Of a stretch of 64,000 nucleotides of DNA, positions 46,518 through 55,920 are shown piece by piece. Every line of letters begins with the position of its first letter. Position 1 is the stretch's first letter. A model generated the notes under the pieces. It saw nothing but the letters and a program-made list of their open reading frames with translations. It searched no databases and was not told where the DNA came from. Made by a program: the position numbers and the translations under genes. This DNA comes from Pyrus communis (Eukaryota; Streptophyta; Magnoliopsida; Rosales; Rosaceae): positions 26,322,735 to 26,386,734 of the forward strand of contig NC_084806.1 in the NCBI RefSeq assembly GCF_963583255.1, read 5' to 3'.

Positions 46518-47637
46518 TGTTCGGGTAGGATTTCCCTTGCACAGCTCCTAAGGAGATGGCACTTTGTTGGTTGTCAGACAAGTTATTGTTGCTTGGTGTA
46601 TTGCAAGAAGAGTTTACAGTTAGTTGGAAAGGTGCCTTTGTATGGCCTTTGGTGTAGGCCTTGAGGCTCACAATCAAATTAACAAGGATCTGAGCGTGCC
46701 ACTGTTATCTTAGTATAACAGATTGTTACTAAGTGTGAGTTAAGTTGATTGCTCACTCCTTAAGTTACTCAAACTTCTTGTTTATCAAAGGATTATCACA
46801 AATGGGTTAAGTCTGCATTAAGTTCTTTTTCTTGCCTTGTAAACAAGGACTTTTAGTTCATAATCTTATATGTCCAAAACGAAGGGAGTTCAATGCCCTT
46901 TCAACCATTTTCTTGATCAAAGTTTACTTTAGTGAAAACTGGTTTTGTTAACTTCTTTGGATTCAGTTGCAAATGAAGCTTTTAACTTATAAAGTAGTTG
47001 AAAATGACTTAAATCCATAAGGGAACATGCATTGAACCATAGATCTACTACATATAAGTACAAACAAAAAAGTCTCGGGCAAGATTGAAATTCTTACAAC
47101 CACTTCTCTTTGTGTTTACAGAGATTTGTAAACTAAGGAAGATGGAAAGTAAATAGGTTTTACACAAGGGAACCGATACTACAACACTAAGGGAAGGTAG
47201 CAGAGCTTTTACACTAGACAAAAGACGGCTTTTACTAAGGGAACTATAGCTAAAAGGACTAAATCTGGACAAGTTTCAGTTTTTTTGGTTACGAACTGGC
47301 TTGAGAGCAGAATTTGTATGTCTTTTGATTGGTTGGTTGAGTGTCTTTGTCTCCAGTATCCCTTTCTCCTTTTATAGACAATTTGGCACGACCCTTCTTG
47401 CCTTGCCTTTAATTGATATCTTTTGGAGGGCAGTGAGTCATCCCTTATTTACTTGCCATGCCCTTGAAAAGTGCTTTTTGGCTGGTGGTGAGTTGGTCTC
47501 TGTCACTCGTCACTTCAATCATAGGCATATGACCCATGCTACGACTGATATGGCTTCCCATTGCTTCAAGCTTGTCAACTAGGCTTCAGGCAAATCTGAT
47601 TTGTTTTGGTGCCTTTGGGCTTTCACTAACACAAAGC
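46518..47637 (-). repeat. 5' LTR of the Tat element
   Basis: Starts TGTTCGGG on the plus strand and aligns with 26847-27985 to CACTAACACAAA. The sequence just inside (46490-46517) may hold a decayed primer-binding site but it cannot be assigned to a tRNA with confidence. Confidence 0.8.
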
Positions 47638-47662
47638 CCAATGTTAAATATTAACTCAAATA

Positions 47663-47843
47663 GGATCAATTCATCTTAGTCGTTCATCGTACATTGTGCG
47701 GCAAGCTTTTGTTAGGTACTGTTTCTGTTCAATTTAAAATAAAATTTTCAAAATGATTTCTGACTGCAAGATGACTAACGAACGGATAAGATGAAATAAT
47801 CCCTATGATCCCCACAAAGAGGATTCGGATAGGATCCTATTCT
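47663..47843. mobile_element. Right piece of the MITE split by the Tat element
   Basis: Continues the MITE from the duplicated GGATC: GTTCATCGTACATTGTGCGG, the central TGTTCAATTTAAAAT, then CCACAAAGAGGATTCGG and AGGATCCTATTCT at the end. It is followed by CTTTGAGTT (47844-47852), identical to the 9 bases before the left piece at 26801. Confidence 0.82.
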
Positions 47844-47852
47844 CTTTGAGTT

Positions 47853-48560
47853 GAGAATGCTGAGACTTGGATTATGGGTAATCGTAAATAATATGAAGTT
47901 TAGCGAGAGAAGCAGCAGTAGATGCAGCAGCAGATAGTCACATGGATTAAGTTGCAGAGAGGTCTAGGGGTTTGACAGACGGAAAGACACAGTTTGACCA
48001 TGGCCCAAACGACGAATGAATAAACAAACAAACAAACAAACAGAGAGCAAATGAAGTGAGGACAATATGGCGAGCCAAACTTATTGATAACTTATAGGCA
48101 CTACAGTTACTACACATGAAAAAATCTTGCAAAATATATCCCCAAGACCTGAGTGAAGTGTTAACCATTTCCCACCAGGTAAAACTTATAACTAGCGAAA
48201 CATTGGATTTGTTGAATGTTTCGTATATTTAGAAATTTGGACATGCAGTATCCAAAGTTCACCATGTGTAGTCCAATGGATATTAGAAAACAGTAAAACA
48301 TACTCCAAAAGAAAAAATATATTAATCGGAGAAATATTTGCATACCATTAGCATATACCATATCCGTCTAAAAATAATAACACTTCATTGTTGGTCTTAT
48401 AACCTAAAAGGGACATTCTATACACTCGTCGTACGCAACAATTTTTCGATTTAAAATCTCGAAGTCGTACAATGGATTGTAAACAGATAAATATAATACC
48501 TAATTCAGAACAAAATCTTTGGTTTTCCACTTTAATCCGAATTCCCACAATAGTAGTTTT
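47853..48560. other. Downstream region of the ATL51/52-like gene
   Basis: Probable 3'UTR and intergenic sequence. An (AAAC)n run lies at about 48018-48041. No gene is supported. Confidence 0.4.
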
Positions 48561-49727
48561 CTAGACTGGAGGAATTACTGTATGCCCTGCTCTTGAAGGC
48601 TTGATTTGAAAGAATCTTCCGCTTGAAAATGATCTCTTCATTGCAACTGGACTCATAACACAATGTAGGAGTACTCCTTTTGTATGGCTAGATTTTCCAG
48701 CTCCTCCAGCAGACCGTTTCGAAGGACCAGCAACATCATCTGAGCCTCCCACATGATCTATATCATTGTCCTCTTCATCGTACTCCTCATTCATGCCAAT
48801 AATATCTGCGACTAAAACACGGTTCCCACGTGAATCGTCCATGGAAACCGACCTTCTAACTACTTGATGATATTCCTCATGGTCTCCTCCAATCTCAATG
48901 ATGGTACTCTCTCTCCCTTCTGCATTTCCCAAATCACTAAAAGCCCGTACCGATGATGTCTTCGGAATAACTTGATCTCCATGAATTACGTCCACGTTTT
49001 GAGAAGAACCCCTTTCTGAATCTTGTGCCGTTACCGCATTTTCATTTGCTCCTTGGCTTTCAGCAAATGATGATGTATCGTGATCGGTTAATCGAGGACT
49101 TTCAGATACTGCATTGGGAGGCAATTGAAAAGCATTTGCAGAAACAGAAACTACGTTAGCGCGACACAAAGGGCAATTGGAGTGAGATTTAAGCCATGTA
49201 TCAATGCAAGGGAGATGGAAAGCATGATTGCATTTAGGCAACAGCCTCAGGCTCTCATCTTCTTCAAACTCACTCAAACAAACCGAACAATCTGTTCCTT
49301 CAACCAATCCATCTCCCTTCTCGTACTTACAAACTGTTAATGACTTGATCAAAGCCTCATCTAAGCCAGCCGTTGCTACATGCCACGGCTCATGGATCGC
49401 CGGGTTGTAAGTGTCATCGAGCTCCTCATTCAGGCCATGACTTTCTCTTCTTGCTCTCCTCTGGTCCTCGTTGCCACAGTACTTGGAGATTACAGCGTAG
49501 TAGCTCACAAGAAGAAAGGCACTGACCAAAATGCCAATAATTGCAATAACAAGAGGAGAGAAATTTGGAGACGATGATGATGAATCGTCTCGAGGAAACT
49601 CAAGGGCAGGTGGGGGTGGTATTGTGATGTAACACCACTGTGGGCAATACAAACTACAAAAGCCTTGAGAACAATCTTTTGTGTTCATATATGGTATCCA
49701 AGTTTTAGGGCTGCCTTGAGACCCCAT
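48561..49727 (-). CDS. ATL52-like: RING-H2 ubiquitin ligase, ATL51/ATL52-like
   Basis: Single-exon gene of 388 residues. The start at 49727 is chosen because [10 protein letters not shown]...[20 protein letters not shown] matches the N terminus of ATL51/52 as I recall that family; the frame is open further upstream to 49871 but those 48 residues look non-conserved. A cysteine-rich N-terminus is followed by PPPP, a membrane segment at about 58-79, the GLD motif at 121-123, and a canonical RING-H2 finger: C147, C150, C166, H168, H171, C174, C185, C188, with LLPKC and the tryptophan at 178 kept. The C-terminus is acidic then basic (PSKRSAGG... to the end). Family role: membrane-anchored E3 ligase taking ubiquitin from an E2; substrate unknown. 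No break is seen. Confidence 0.9.
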   Translation of the reverse strand: MGSQGSPKTWIPYMNTKDCSQGFCSLYCPQWCYITIPPPPALEFPRDDSSSSSPNFSPLVIAIIGILVSAFLLVSYYAVISKYCGNEDQRRARRESHGLNEELDDTYNPAIHEPWHVATAGLDEALIKSLTVCKYEKGDGLVEGTDCSVCLSEFEEDESLRLLPKCNHAFHLPCIDTWLKSHSNCPLCRANVVSVSANAFQLPPNAVSESPRLTDHDTSSFAESQGANENAVTAQDSERGSSQNVDVIHGDQVIPKTSSVRAFSDLGNAEGRESTIIEIGGDHEEYHQVVRRSVSMDDSRGNRVLVADIIGMNEEYDEEDNDIDHVGGSDDVAGPSKRSAGGAGKSSHTKGVLLHCVMSPVAMKRSFSSGRFFQIKPSRAGHTVIPPV

Positions 49728-50382
49728 CTCTAATCTGAATTCTAAAACCCACCCACCCAAGCATCCAATACTCACATTCTCAATATCATATTTTTCTTGC
49801 TTCGCAAGCAAAACCTGTTTTTCGACTCTTGGGGCAAATAATTCAATACCATATGCCCTAGAGATCAACACAAAGATTAAAAGACAAAGATGTTAACGAA
49901 AAAAATTAATTGAGGCTAAAACAGTTGCGCGACAATTAATATAGCTGAGGTGCTAAATTTAGTACTGCAGAGTTGAGGGAATTGGCTATTGAAATGACTA
50001 AAAGTTGTTCAGAGTGCCGTAAAAGTTTGGGTGTGGACCTTAGCGTTGGAGATGGTCTAATCAGCAACTCAGAAGAAGGACATTAGAACAGAAGACCAAA
50101 AAGGGTTCACCTGAAGATTGTTAATTAGATTGGATGGGTTGGGGATTTTTCTTGCTAGCTATGAGCACACACTGAACTTGTAGAGATTCTGAAGAGTTGT
50201 CAATGCAGGAACAGCAAGTTTGTGCAATTTAAATTTGTTTGCAGAGACAAGATGGGTTGGGACTTGTGGGAGAAAAAAAGCAGCTTACTTGGAAAGCAAA
50301 AGCAGATATATTAGACTACAAGATGAGGTGTGTTGTGTTTTCTGCTTTTCCTTTTTTATTTCTTTTTCTTTGTTCATTCTCT

Positions 50383-50424
<42 letters not shown>

Positions 50425-50566
50425 CTATCTTTTTGGGAGATAGTGTTGTTGACTAACGTGCTGGTGTTAGTTGGGAGTTTGATTTAATGAATGCCTGCCT
50501 TTAGTTGTCCGAAGAAAAAGACTAATACAGTTGCAAGTGAACATACGTCTCAAGGTGCTCTGCTTT
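49728..50566 (-). promoter_or_regulatory. Upstream region of the ATL51/52-like gene
   Basis: Contains the probable leader and promoter of the minus-strand gene. A T-run of about 27 at 50398-50424 sits within a wider TTC/TTT-rich zone from 50335. No other gene is supported. Confidence 0.4.
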
Positions 50567-50708
50567 AGATGAGGAACCTCTCTGTATCCTATTTGTGAGG
50601 ATCCTACATTGTGCGGTTAGTTTTCGTTAGAAATATTTGTGTTGAATTTTAAATAATAAAAAAATTAAAATAATTTATGATCACATGATGTACGATGAAC
50701 GGAGATAA
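50567..50708. mobile_element. Left piece of a second MITE split by an LTR element
   Basis: Begins near AGATGAGGAACC, has TATTTGTGAGGATCC, then ACATTGTGCGGTTAG and CATGATGTACGATGAACGG, all motifs of the GGATCC MITE family. The family's outer TSD is weak here (CTCTGCTTT and CTCTACTCT share 7 of 9 bases). Confidence 0.7.
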
Positions 50709-52411
50709 TGATGCAGTAACCAAAGCTCTCATGCATGTATTGGAATCTCTCAAGAGTCTCACGCGTATTGGATTCATCAAATATATTTAATTGAGTTTTA
50801 GAACAACACAAATAATTAAGTAGTCATATAAGAACATTTTAAATATTTTTGGGTAGAGCAAAAGTCCAATTCAGACTAGAGTTTCATTGTGTTGTATTCC
50901 TTATAAATATATGTATTAAACCCTTGAGAAAGGAGACTAGAATGAATTAAAATATTATTTGCCTTGAGCATTTGAAAAGCGTGATTTCTCCTTCTAAAAT
51001 CAAGCATTTGGCTTGGTCGTGTGAGAGAATCCATGATTAGCGATGTGAGCGAGCTCCGTTGCCCCTGGTTGAGCAAATCCCAGGTCATCTATCCCTCGTC
51101 TCCTCGAGAACATTTTGTCCTGCATCAAGTGGCATCAGAGCAGGCTTTCCGCTGCATTAGAAGATCATGGCTGATATTTTTCATCCATTTGAACATCAAA
51201 TAAAAGAAGAGATTAGCTTGGTTGATTGGAATTCTCCACCAGTTTATGACAAGTATGTTGATGACGACATGGAAGAGATTAAGAGGATGCATCGACATCT
51301 CACCAATCAAATTTCTCGCATCGAAAATCGACGATGAGGCGTTGTGGCTTCCGAAGGGGAGGGAGGCATTTGTTTGCAATGTGTTAACCTTTTTCATGAT
51401 AACGCTATGTGGTTTGAATCAATTGAAGAAGGAGATTTTTGTTCAGCATTTTACCATGAAGTGGCACAAGATACGGTTAGTTTGGATTATCTTAGTTCAC
51501 ATTATGGGTGTGAAAATATTGAGGCTTCATCTTTAATTCATTTGAGTATGCCTCCCTTATTTGATCGTTGCTTGAGTAATTGTGAAATTTATGATGGTTT
51601 TAACTTGAGTAATAACAAAAGTTTCGGTGGGAGAGAAGAAGGGTTTTCATCTCTCGAATCTTTGAAGGAAGTCGGTGACGTTGCTGAGTGGGAGATATCA
51701 AATTCCATGATATTGTTGATATGAAGGAAGATGCTATTTATGAATACGTTCATTTTATTGGTTTTGATATTTTTAATTGGAAGGCTTCTCAAGTTTTAGT
51801 CGATTTAGTCAATCAAATGAAGATTGATATCAGTTGGATTGCAAGATTTTTCATAGAGCATGAATTTAGCACTTCAAGAAAAAGAAAATATTCCAAGTAC
51901 TTATTCGCGTGGAAAGGTAAAAATCAATTTCAAGATTATAACGGAGTCAACAAATATTTAAACTCGAGGACAAGTTTCTTCAGAGAAGAGGAGAATGATG
52001 CAGTAACCAAAGCTCTCATGCATGTATTAGAATCTACCAAGAGTCTCATGCATATTGGATCTATCAAATATATTTAATTGAGTTTTAGAGCAACACAAAT
52101 AATTAAGTAGTCATATAAGAACATTTTAAATTTTGGGTAGAGCAAAAGTCCAATTCGGACTAAAGTTTCATTGTGTTGTATTCCTTATAAATATATGTAT
52201 TAAACCCTTGAGAAAGGAGATTGGAATGAATTAAAATATTATTTGCTTTGAGCATTTGAAGAGAGTGATTTCTTCTTCTAAAATCAAGCATTTGGCTTGG
52301 TCGTGTGAGAGAATCTACGATTAGCGATGTGAGCAAGCTTCGTTGCCCCTGATTGAGTGAATCCTAGGTCATCTATCCCACATCTCCTCGAGAACGTTTT
52401 GTCCTGCATCA
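50709..52411 (+). mobile_element. Short non-autonomous LTR retroelement (TRIM/LARD-like), 1.7 kb
   Basis: LTRs 50709-51127 and 51996-52411 (419 and 416 bases) have palindromic ends TGATGCAG...CTGCATCA. The primer-binding site GTGGCATCAGAGCAGG follows the left LTR (51129-51144; initiator-Met-like). The tract CAGAGAAGAGGAGAA precedes the right LTR. TSD: GATAA (50704-50708) against GAGAA (52412-52416), 4 of 5. The 868-base internal region has one reading frame from 51167 to 51724 broken by a single TGA at 51335-51337, then another frame to about 51995. No gag, RT or integrase domain is recognised. Confidence 0.87.
51167..51724 (+). pseudogene. Unrecognised internal frame of the short LTR element
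   Basis: The frame opens MADIFHPFEHQIKEE shortly after the primer-binding site, as expected of a gag-position frame, is acidic (DKYVDDDMEEI) and continues after one TGA with CLQCVNLFHDNAMWFES. I do not recognise a domain. A further frame, 51688-51995, reads MKEDAIYEYVHFIGFDIF and KIDISWIARFFIEHEF. The length and the single early stop suggest a once-translated protein now decaying, but the function is unknown. Confidence 0.5.
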
Positions 52412-52474
52412 GAGAATGTAAGGATCCCTAGGACTAGGATCCTCACACAGAGAATTCGAATGCGATCCAAATCC
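52412..52474. mobile_element. Right piece of the second split MITE
   Basis: After the duplicated target it reads AAGGATCCCTAGGACTAGG and CACAGAGAATTCGAATGCG, matching the right end of the GGATCC family. With 50567-50708 it makes one interrupted copy. Confidence 0.65.
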
Positions 52475-52924
52475 CTCTACTCTACTCTCTTCCATTAAAT
52501 TGGTGAAAGAGGCATTCTACCTATAAACTAAAACTAGAGCCACCATGATGGGTGTACCAAACTTTCAAGAGCATTTTTTGCAAGTAATCCACACAACTAA
52601 GTTTCTCTATAGAAGTCTACATTCACAAAGGCCTAAATTTGGAGAACAAACTTTCGTGTCACGGTTGCATATCACCACCGTGCCGCTCTCTTTATTCTGC
52701 GTAAGCCACGTAAAGATAGAGTGTTGTCTTGTGAGGAGAGGGAGAGGGAGAGCAACACAATGGGGATATGCAGGGAAGTTTTTCTACAAGATTTGTGACA
52801 AACATTGATTAGTCTCTACTTTAGACTAAAGAGAACATATGAGTCAATGATGACACAGCCTTTCTATGTTGGATATATAAAGAAAAGAAAAAGGGAGAAT
52901 ATAATGTTTGAAAGAATATCTCAA
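52475..52924. other. Intergenic, no supported gene
   Basis: Short open frames at 52545-52808 and 52805-53071 lack recognisable domains. A GGGAGAGGGAGAGC purine run lies at 52739. Confidence 0.35.
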
Positions 52925-53315
52925 AGAGGAATATTTATGTTCTATCTTCATGGTTCTCTTTCTGATCATGCAATGTTGCACAATGATTCAAACCATCTAT
53001 CTTCTAAGTCATCGTTTGAAAATCAACTCTGTCAAAAAATTAACCAAATCCAATATATTTTGGTCATTTAACAATTATCCAATAAAGAGACGAACCATTT
53101 TTATTCAGTTAACACCAGGAGGTGCAACATTGCGGAATAAAAATAGTCAAGAAGGTTGAACAAGAATGTTTGACTGAGAAGCACAATTTCTGATTTGATT
53201 AATTTTTTTGCAGAGTTTATCTTTAAAGGGTGGACTAGAAAGTACATGGTTCTCATCATGGTTGAACATTTTGGAATAAAAAGGAGAACCAATAATATAG
53301 AACAAGAAGTCCAAC
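52925..53315. repeat. Long imperfect inverted repeat (foldback)
   Basis: Left arm about 52925-53052 and right arm about 53187-53315 pair in inverted orientation at roughly three quarters identity, with blocks such as TGTTCTAT, GGTTCTC, CAACTCTGTCAAAAAATTAA (left) and TTAATTTTTTTGCAGAGTTT (right). A loop of about 135 bases separates them. It may be a foldback element or a small-RNA hairpin source. Confidence 0.65.
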
Positions 53316-53619
53316 TGAGAAGATTGAGAGCATCCCCCTATAGCTCCATTTTCTCTTCAAAATCCACAAAAGTGAAAATGCGGGTCTCAAGAAAAGGGGG
53401 CCTCAGATTCCTCTTGAGATGAGCATATATTCGCTTAAAGAGTGTTGTAGGGACCAACATTTGTTCCCAACAAATTAACTGTTGAACAAATCACAGTCCC
53501 CTAAAAAAAGAGAAGAAATCATGATTCTAATATTCCTAAAACCCAAAATATTGTTGGTCAAGAAAATTAGTAAAGTGAGTCGAAAACTAAAGGAAATGTG
53601 ATATTGTATTAAAAAGAAG

Positions 53620-53821
53620 GGAATAGGATCCTATCGGGATCCTCACTTCATCGTGTCCATTCATTTGTCATCTTGAAGTAAAAAATTATTTTGAATTTTT
53701 TTATTTAAAATTGAACACAAACAGTATATAACGAAAACTGACCGCATGATGTACAATGAACGAACATGATGAAGTGATCTCCATATTCTTTACAAAGAGG
53801 ATCCGAAGAGGATCCTCATCC
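53620..53821. mobile_element. MITE of the GGATCC family with perfect 9-bp TSD
   Basis: 202 bases from GGAATAGGATCCTATC to GAGGATCCTCATCC. TSD AAAAAGAAG at 53611-53619 and 53822-53830 is identical. The 9-base duplication and long inverted ends suggest a Mutator-like (MULE) family. Core motifs: TTGAACACAAACAGTA and GACCGCATGATGTACAATG. Confidence 0.9.
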
Positions 53822-53830
53822 AAAAAGAAG

Positions 53831-55920
53831 CTGTCTTGTGTCAGGAGCCTTAAGACCTAAGGAAGACTTGTCTCTCTACCAAACTTCCTCCAACATTGGC
53901 AAACTTTTGCTTTCTCTAAACTGAATATTTTCCATGTGAAGGTAGAGTAAAAACCTTAATAAGAGGTTTGACATTAAGTTACGGTACCATGAGACAATTT
54001 CGAAGCTATCTTTCGTCACGAAGAACGACTGGATTTTCCCTCTGCTAAACACCTTCCCTTAAACTTTGGACCGCCTCTTTTCCAAAGTCACGCCAACCCT
54101 AGATTCATCTTAGCCTATAAACAATTTGTACCTTTTTTTACAGATATAAATCTAAATTTAGAGAACCTAGCAATGAGGACATCCTCAAAAGTGACTCCAG
54201 TATCAGAAGAGAAAAAAAAAGTGACTGTGTTGGAGCGAATCAAAGAACCCTCGACCTATCATATAACCCTCTCTAACCACTTGAGCTTACCCCAAGAGCT
54301 TAATCCCCTTCATGTGGTCCAGTTTTCCAAACCAACACAAATCTGTTAAAGTGAATTTGGTTCCAATCAACTAATGGAAAGAAATGCTGCTAGAAAAATA
54401 GTGGCACAAAAGAAAAGGAAAGAAAGCATACAGAATGAAATTTGACATGCTTTTGATAGAATTTTGATGATTCTAAAGTGTAAAGAAAAACTAAAATGTA
54501 TAATGCCAAGATTTGAGATGTGTAACAAGATACCGATCTTCAACACAATAACGTTAACAATTACCTTATACTCAGCTCCTTTCTCAGCAAACAAGAAACT
54601 ACACACTTGGATGTGCATGTTCAAGTGTACACACATGTAATACATGTAAAACACAATAGAGAAACAGTCTTACCTACAAGCTTTTTTGGAGCCTGGGTCT
54701 ATACAGTAGATGCATTTTACGCTTAGTAAACCAGTGGCTTGCGATGACTCTGAATTCATTGTTCATCGCCGTAGATACAACCCCTGATATCACATCTCCA
54801 AGAAAATAGAACAAAGTAATATGTACTTGTACATTTATGAGCTTAATCTATTAGGGATCTTTCTTCTTCTTTAGAACCCAAATTCCTTCCTTTTCCAAAG
54901 AACCATGGTGAGCCCATAATGCGTAACTTAATAAACCCGAATGTAAACCAAGTACCTGACAGTCTATGACATATCTGCTCCTTCCACCTTTTCCTCCATT
55001 ACCTTATTGTAAGTGATAAACAATTTTATCAGAATGCTTGATCAGTTTTACTCAATACCTCAATCGAAGAAATAACTTATTATGCTTTAACGACCCTATG
55101 GGAGAAAAAAAGCAAGAAAGAAATTGAGGTAAAGACAAGTACTACATATTGTTATAGACAATGTCTAATGCAAAAGTAAGTCCAGAACTCCTCTCTTTAG
55201 AAGTGCTTACCTTAGAAAAGTCCCACGAATCAATCAATTAGTTTACTGTATTCACTTCGTATTGCATATGAGCTATTTTTAAACAAAAGCAATCTACGTT
55301 TCTTCATTTCCAGGTAGATACTGCATAACAATCAAGATCAATTGCAGTAGACCAAATTAACAAGTAACTTAAAGGTTCAAAATGAACCCCTTCAATATAT
55401 GATCAACTGTGACTTGAAAAGAAAGCATCAACTAATCTATACTAAGCTATGCTCCTGCCTTCATACAGCTACGATTGGATTATGCTGTAGTCCATTTCAG
55501 TGCTCATCAACCCTGCAGCCTCCGACTACTTTTTTCATCAATTAAACCCTCAAGAAGGAAACACAACGAACAAAAAACTTTCTATTTGTAAAATCTGAAG
55601 GTCTACCTCCTGCCCAAACAAGATAAAAAACACAGCACACGGACACCCATGTGTCCGTACCCAAACATTACAGTATGCAAAGGCATCAAGCATAATTTTT
55701 AGGTGATCCACAACACTTAAGTACTAATCAAAACCTTGGCTTAGACTCTAAAGAAGCTGTCCCAAGAAAGGATCGACTTTGTTATACATACAATTAGCAT
55801 CCGTCCAGAAAAATGTCTGAAGATATATGGGTGGTTGAGGTCAAAATTTCTGCTTTCCCAAGATTCCAATTATAATCTGGAATAAAAATGGATCAATTTG
55901 TTTAAAGACTGTTTGTGGAC
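53831..55920. other. Long intergenic stretch, no supported gene
   Basis: About 2.1 kb of AT-rich sequence downstream of the RRM gene. Short open frames (for example 54367-54654, minus) have no domain. Some of it may be 3'UTR of the RRM gene. No repeat family was recognised. Confidence 0.4.

Larger units (their letters stand above)
26847..47662 (-). mobile_element. Tat-lineage Ty3/gypsy retrotransposon (minus strand) with nested insertions
   Basis: LTR-like direct repeats at 26847-27985 and 46518-47637 enclose, reading leftwards: gag, protease, reverse transcriptase, RNase H, a second (archaeal-type) RNase H, integrase, and then an antisense gene. The dual RNase H and the extra antisense frame before the 3' LTR are hallmarks of the Tat group. 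A 5-bp TSD GGATC is present at 26842-26846 and 47663-47667. Between the right LTR homology (47637) and that TSD lie about 25 bases that do not clearly match the left LTR, so the outer end is uncertain. Removing the solo LTR (32116-34129) and the chromovirus (36100-41898) with their TSDs leaves about 13 kb. All frames are badly broken; this is an old copy. Confidence 0.85.

Noticed and set aside
26847..47662. A Tat element larger than 20 kb
   Set aside because: The span includes a 2.0-kb solo LTR and a 5.8-kb chromovirus, each with its own target-site duplication; the element itself is about 13 kb.
54367..54654. 95-codon minus-strand frame with a hydrophobic C-terminus
   Set aside because: AT-rich, no domain, and no neighbouring exon or splice context.
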